Assembly (NCBI GenBank): GCA_963377175.1
Contig: CAUJNA010000846.1
Span: forward strand, 854,104-918,103
Source: Effrenium voratum
Taxonomy: Eukaryota > Sar > Dinophyceae > Suessiales > Symbiodiniaceae
Direction of reading: 5' to 3'
DNA length: 64,000 bases
Every line of letters starts with the position of its first letter. Position 1 is the stretch's first letter. A program made the position numbers and the translations under genes. Below the pieces are notes generated by a model that was not told the DNA's origin, made no database searches, and worked only from the letters and a program-made list of their open reading frames with translations. Below are positions 63,213 through 64,000 of this stretch, piece by piece.

Positions 63213-64000
63213 CTGACTAGAACTAGTCTCAGCCAGCCTGAGCGCCGCTTCTACGTCTGCCACAATGCTGGCGTAAGGCCAGCCACATAGACCTCCTTAC
63301 TGGCAGCGAACCACATGGGGTGCAAAGGATGCATTCCCAAAATGGATCGGAACAAATGACATGAGCGTTGAGACGGACGTTGGTGTCCATTTAGGTCTCT
63401 TTTTTGGGGGAAGCGATTGTCCTTCAGATTTCCGCTATAAAAAACAGGGCACCCGCCAAAAAAAAAAAACAATTATCTTCCACTCAGAAAACCATGCTGC
63501 AATTGTGTGTTTCTTTGGAAATGAACCCTGCATCCCCCCAAAAAAGTTACAACAAACACTGGTTTCCCGTGGTTGCAAGGTAGTGCTTAACCATCCACGG
63601 TAGGGGGTCAACATGGACCCTACGAATCAGAGGAACCCTCCAAATGCATCATTTCCGTAAAAGAGCCTCCAGATTCCAAAGTCGACATGGATCTTCTCAA
63701 TCAAAGTGCCTTCTTTTTGTGGCGGCTTAAAGGGAAACCACCCCAAATGTAATTTTGAGAACCCAGCAATTAAACCCACACAAAACCCTGAGAATCTAAG
63801 GAACCGGATGGCTGGGGACTGCCAAGAAAGGGAGGGACACCAACCGCGGGGTCATTTTAAGGGACCCAATAATGACAATAACTGGGTGGTCTGTCTGAGA
63901 CTTCTGCGCCAGTTCCTCCGTGAGGAAGACTTCGCACAGGCTCGGTCCTCACGTTGGAATGCAAAAAACCTGCGAAACCCTTCGAGAGTCACACTCAAAA
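63213..64000. other. Right edge, repeat fragments only
   Basis: A CCATCCACGGTA scrap of family B (63591-63602) and a family G end (63790-63825) are visible. A frame at 63900-63955 is GC-richer but cut by the window edge. Nothing else is supported. Confidence 0.5.

Overview
This window looks like nuclear DNA of a dinoflagellate, probably a Symbiodiniaceae-like or other Suessiales-type genome. The assignment rests on three things. A same-strand cluster of proteins joins a ubiquitin-like N-terminus to BspA-type (LRR_5) leucine-rich repeats. A decayed Merlin/ISXO2-type transposase is present. Very little coding DNA sits among dozens of short, palindromic, inverted-repeat elements. There is no sign of bacterial or viral gene organisation, and no rRNA, tRNA or CRISPR array was seen. 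The species cannot be fixed by eye.

Layout. At 1-9.1 kb a minus-strand family of ubiquitin-like/LRR genes occurs: a 5' part running off the left edge, a copy with a one-base frameshift (2887-3821), one intact copy (7133-8107), and a worn 5'-end relic near 9.0 kb. At 10.2-12.6 kb there is a plus-strand transposase pseudogene whose two halves join in frame across a GT-AG gap of 974 bp. At 12.7-14.6 kb there are more coding-like but unrecognised, frame-broken segments. From 14.7 kb to the right end the DNA is mostly repeats.

Embedded in the repeats is a series of short GC-rich islands that read best on the minus strand, with G/C-ending codons; many have AG on the 5' side and GT or GC on the 3' side. 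One (62015-62132) carries a clear RCC1-type motif and another (43.6 kb) a weaker one. They may be small exons of one or more minus-strand genes with introns of several kb. This is inference; transcript evidence would decide it.

Repeats. I distinguish more than a dozen families by their ends. For brevity they are labelled A (ends CTAGGTCCTCCAGTAG), B (TACTGTGGATGG), C (CTTAACCAAATGGAAG), D (TGGCCATGGGTCAAAA), E (GGTTGACGTTGGAAGG), F (TGAGTCACAATCAAAACC), G (CCGGATGGCTGGGCTTG), H (GGGATCCGAATCTTTTC), I (ACCTGGAGTCTCC), J (TACCCTCCCACC), K (TTCGGCCAAGTT), L (CATAGGTGTCC), M (ATAATATTTCACC) and N (AATGTTGACCCC). The most striking structures are a 54-bp minisatellite grown out of a family A element (32.5-33.47 kb), a 401-bp tandem array in which two different palindromic elements alternate (36.5-38.25 kb), and a 0.7-kb inverted duplication around a 2.5-kb spacer (18.9-22.8 kb). 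Most long open frames in the window are by-products of such repeats whose period is a multiple of three or whose sequence lacks stops.
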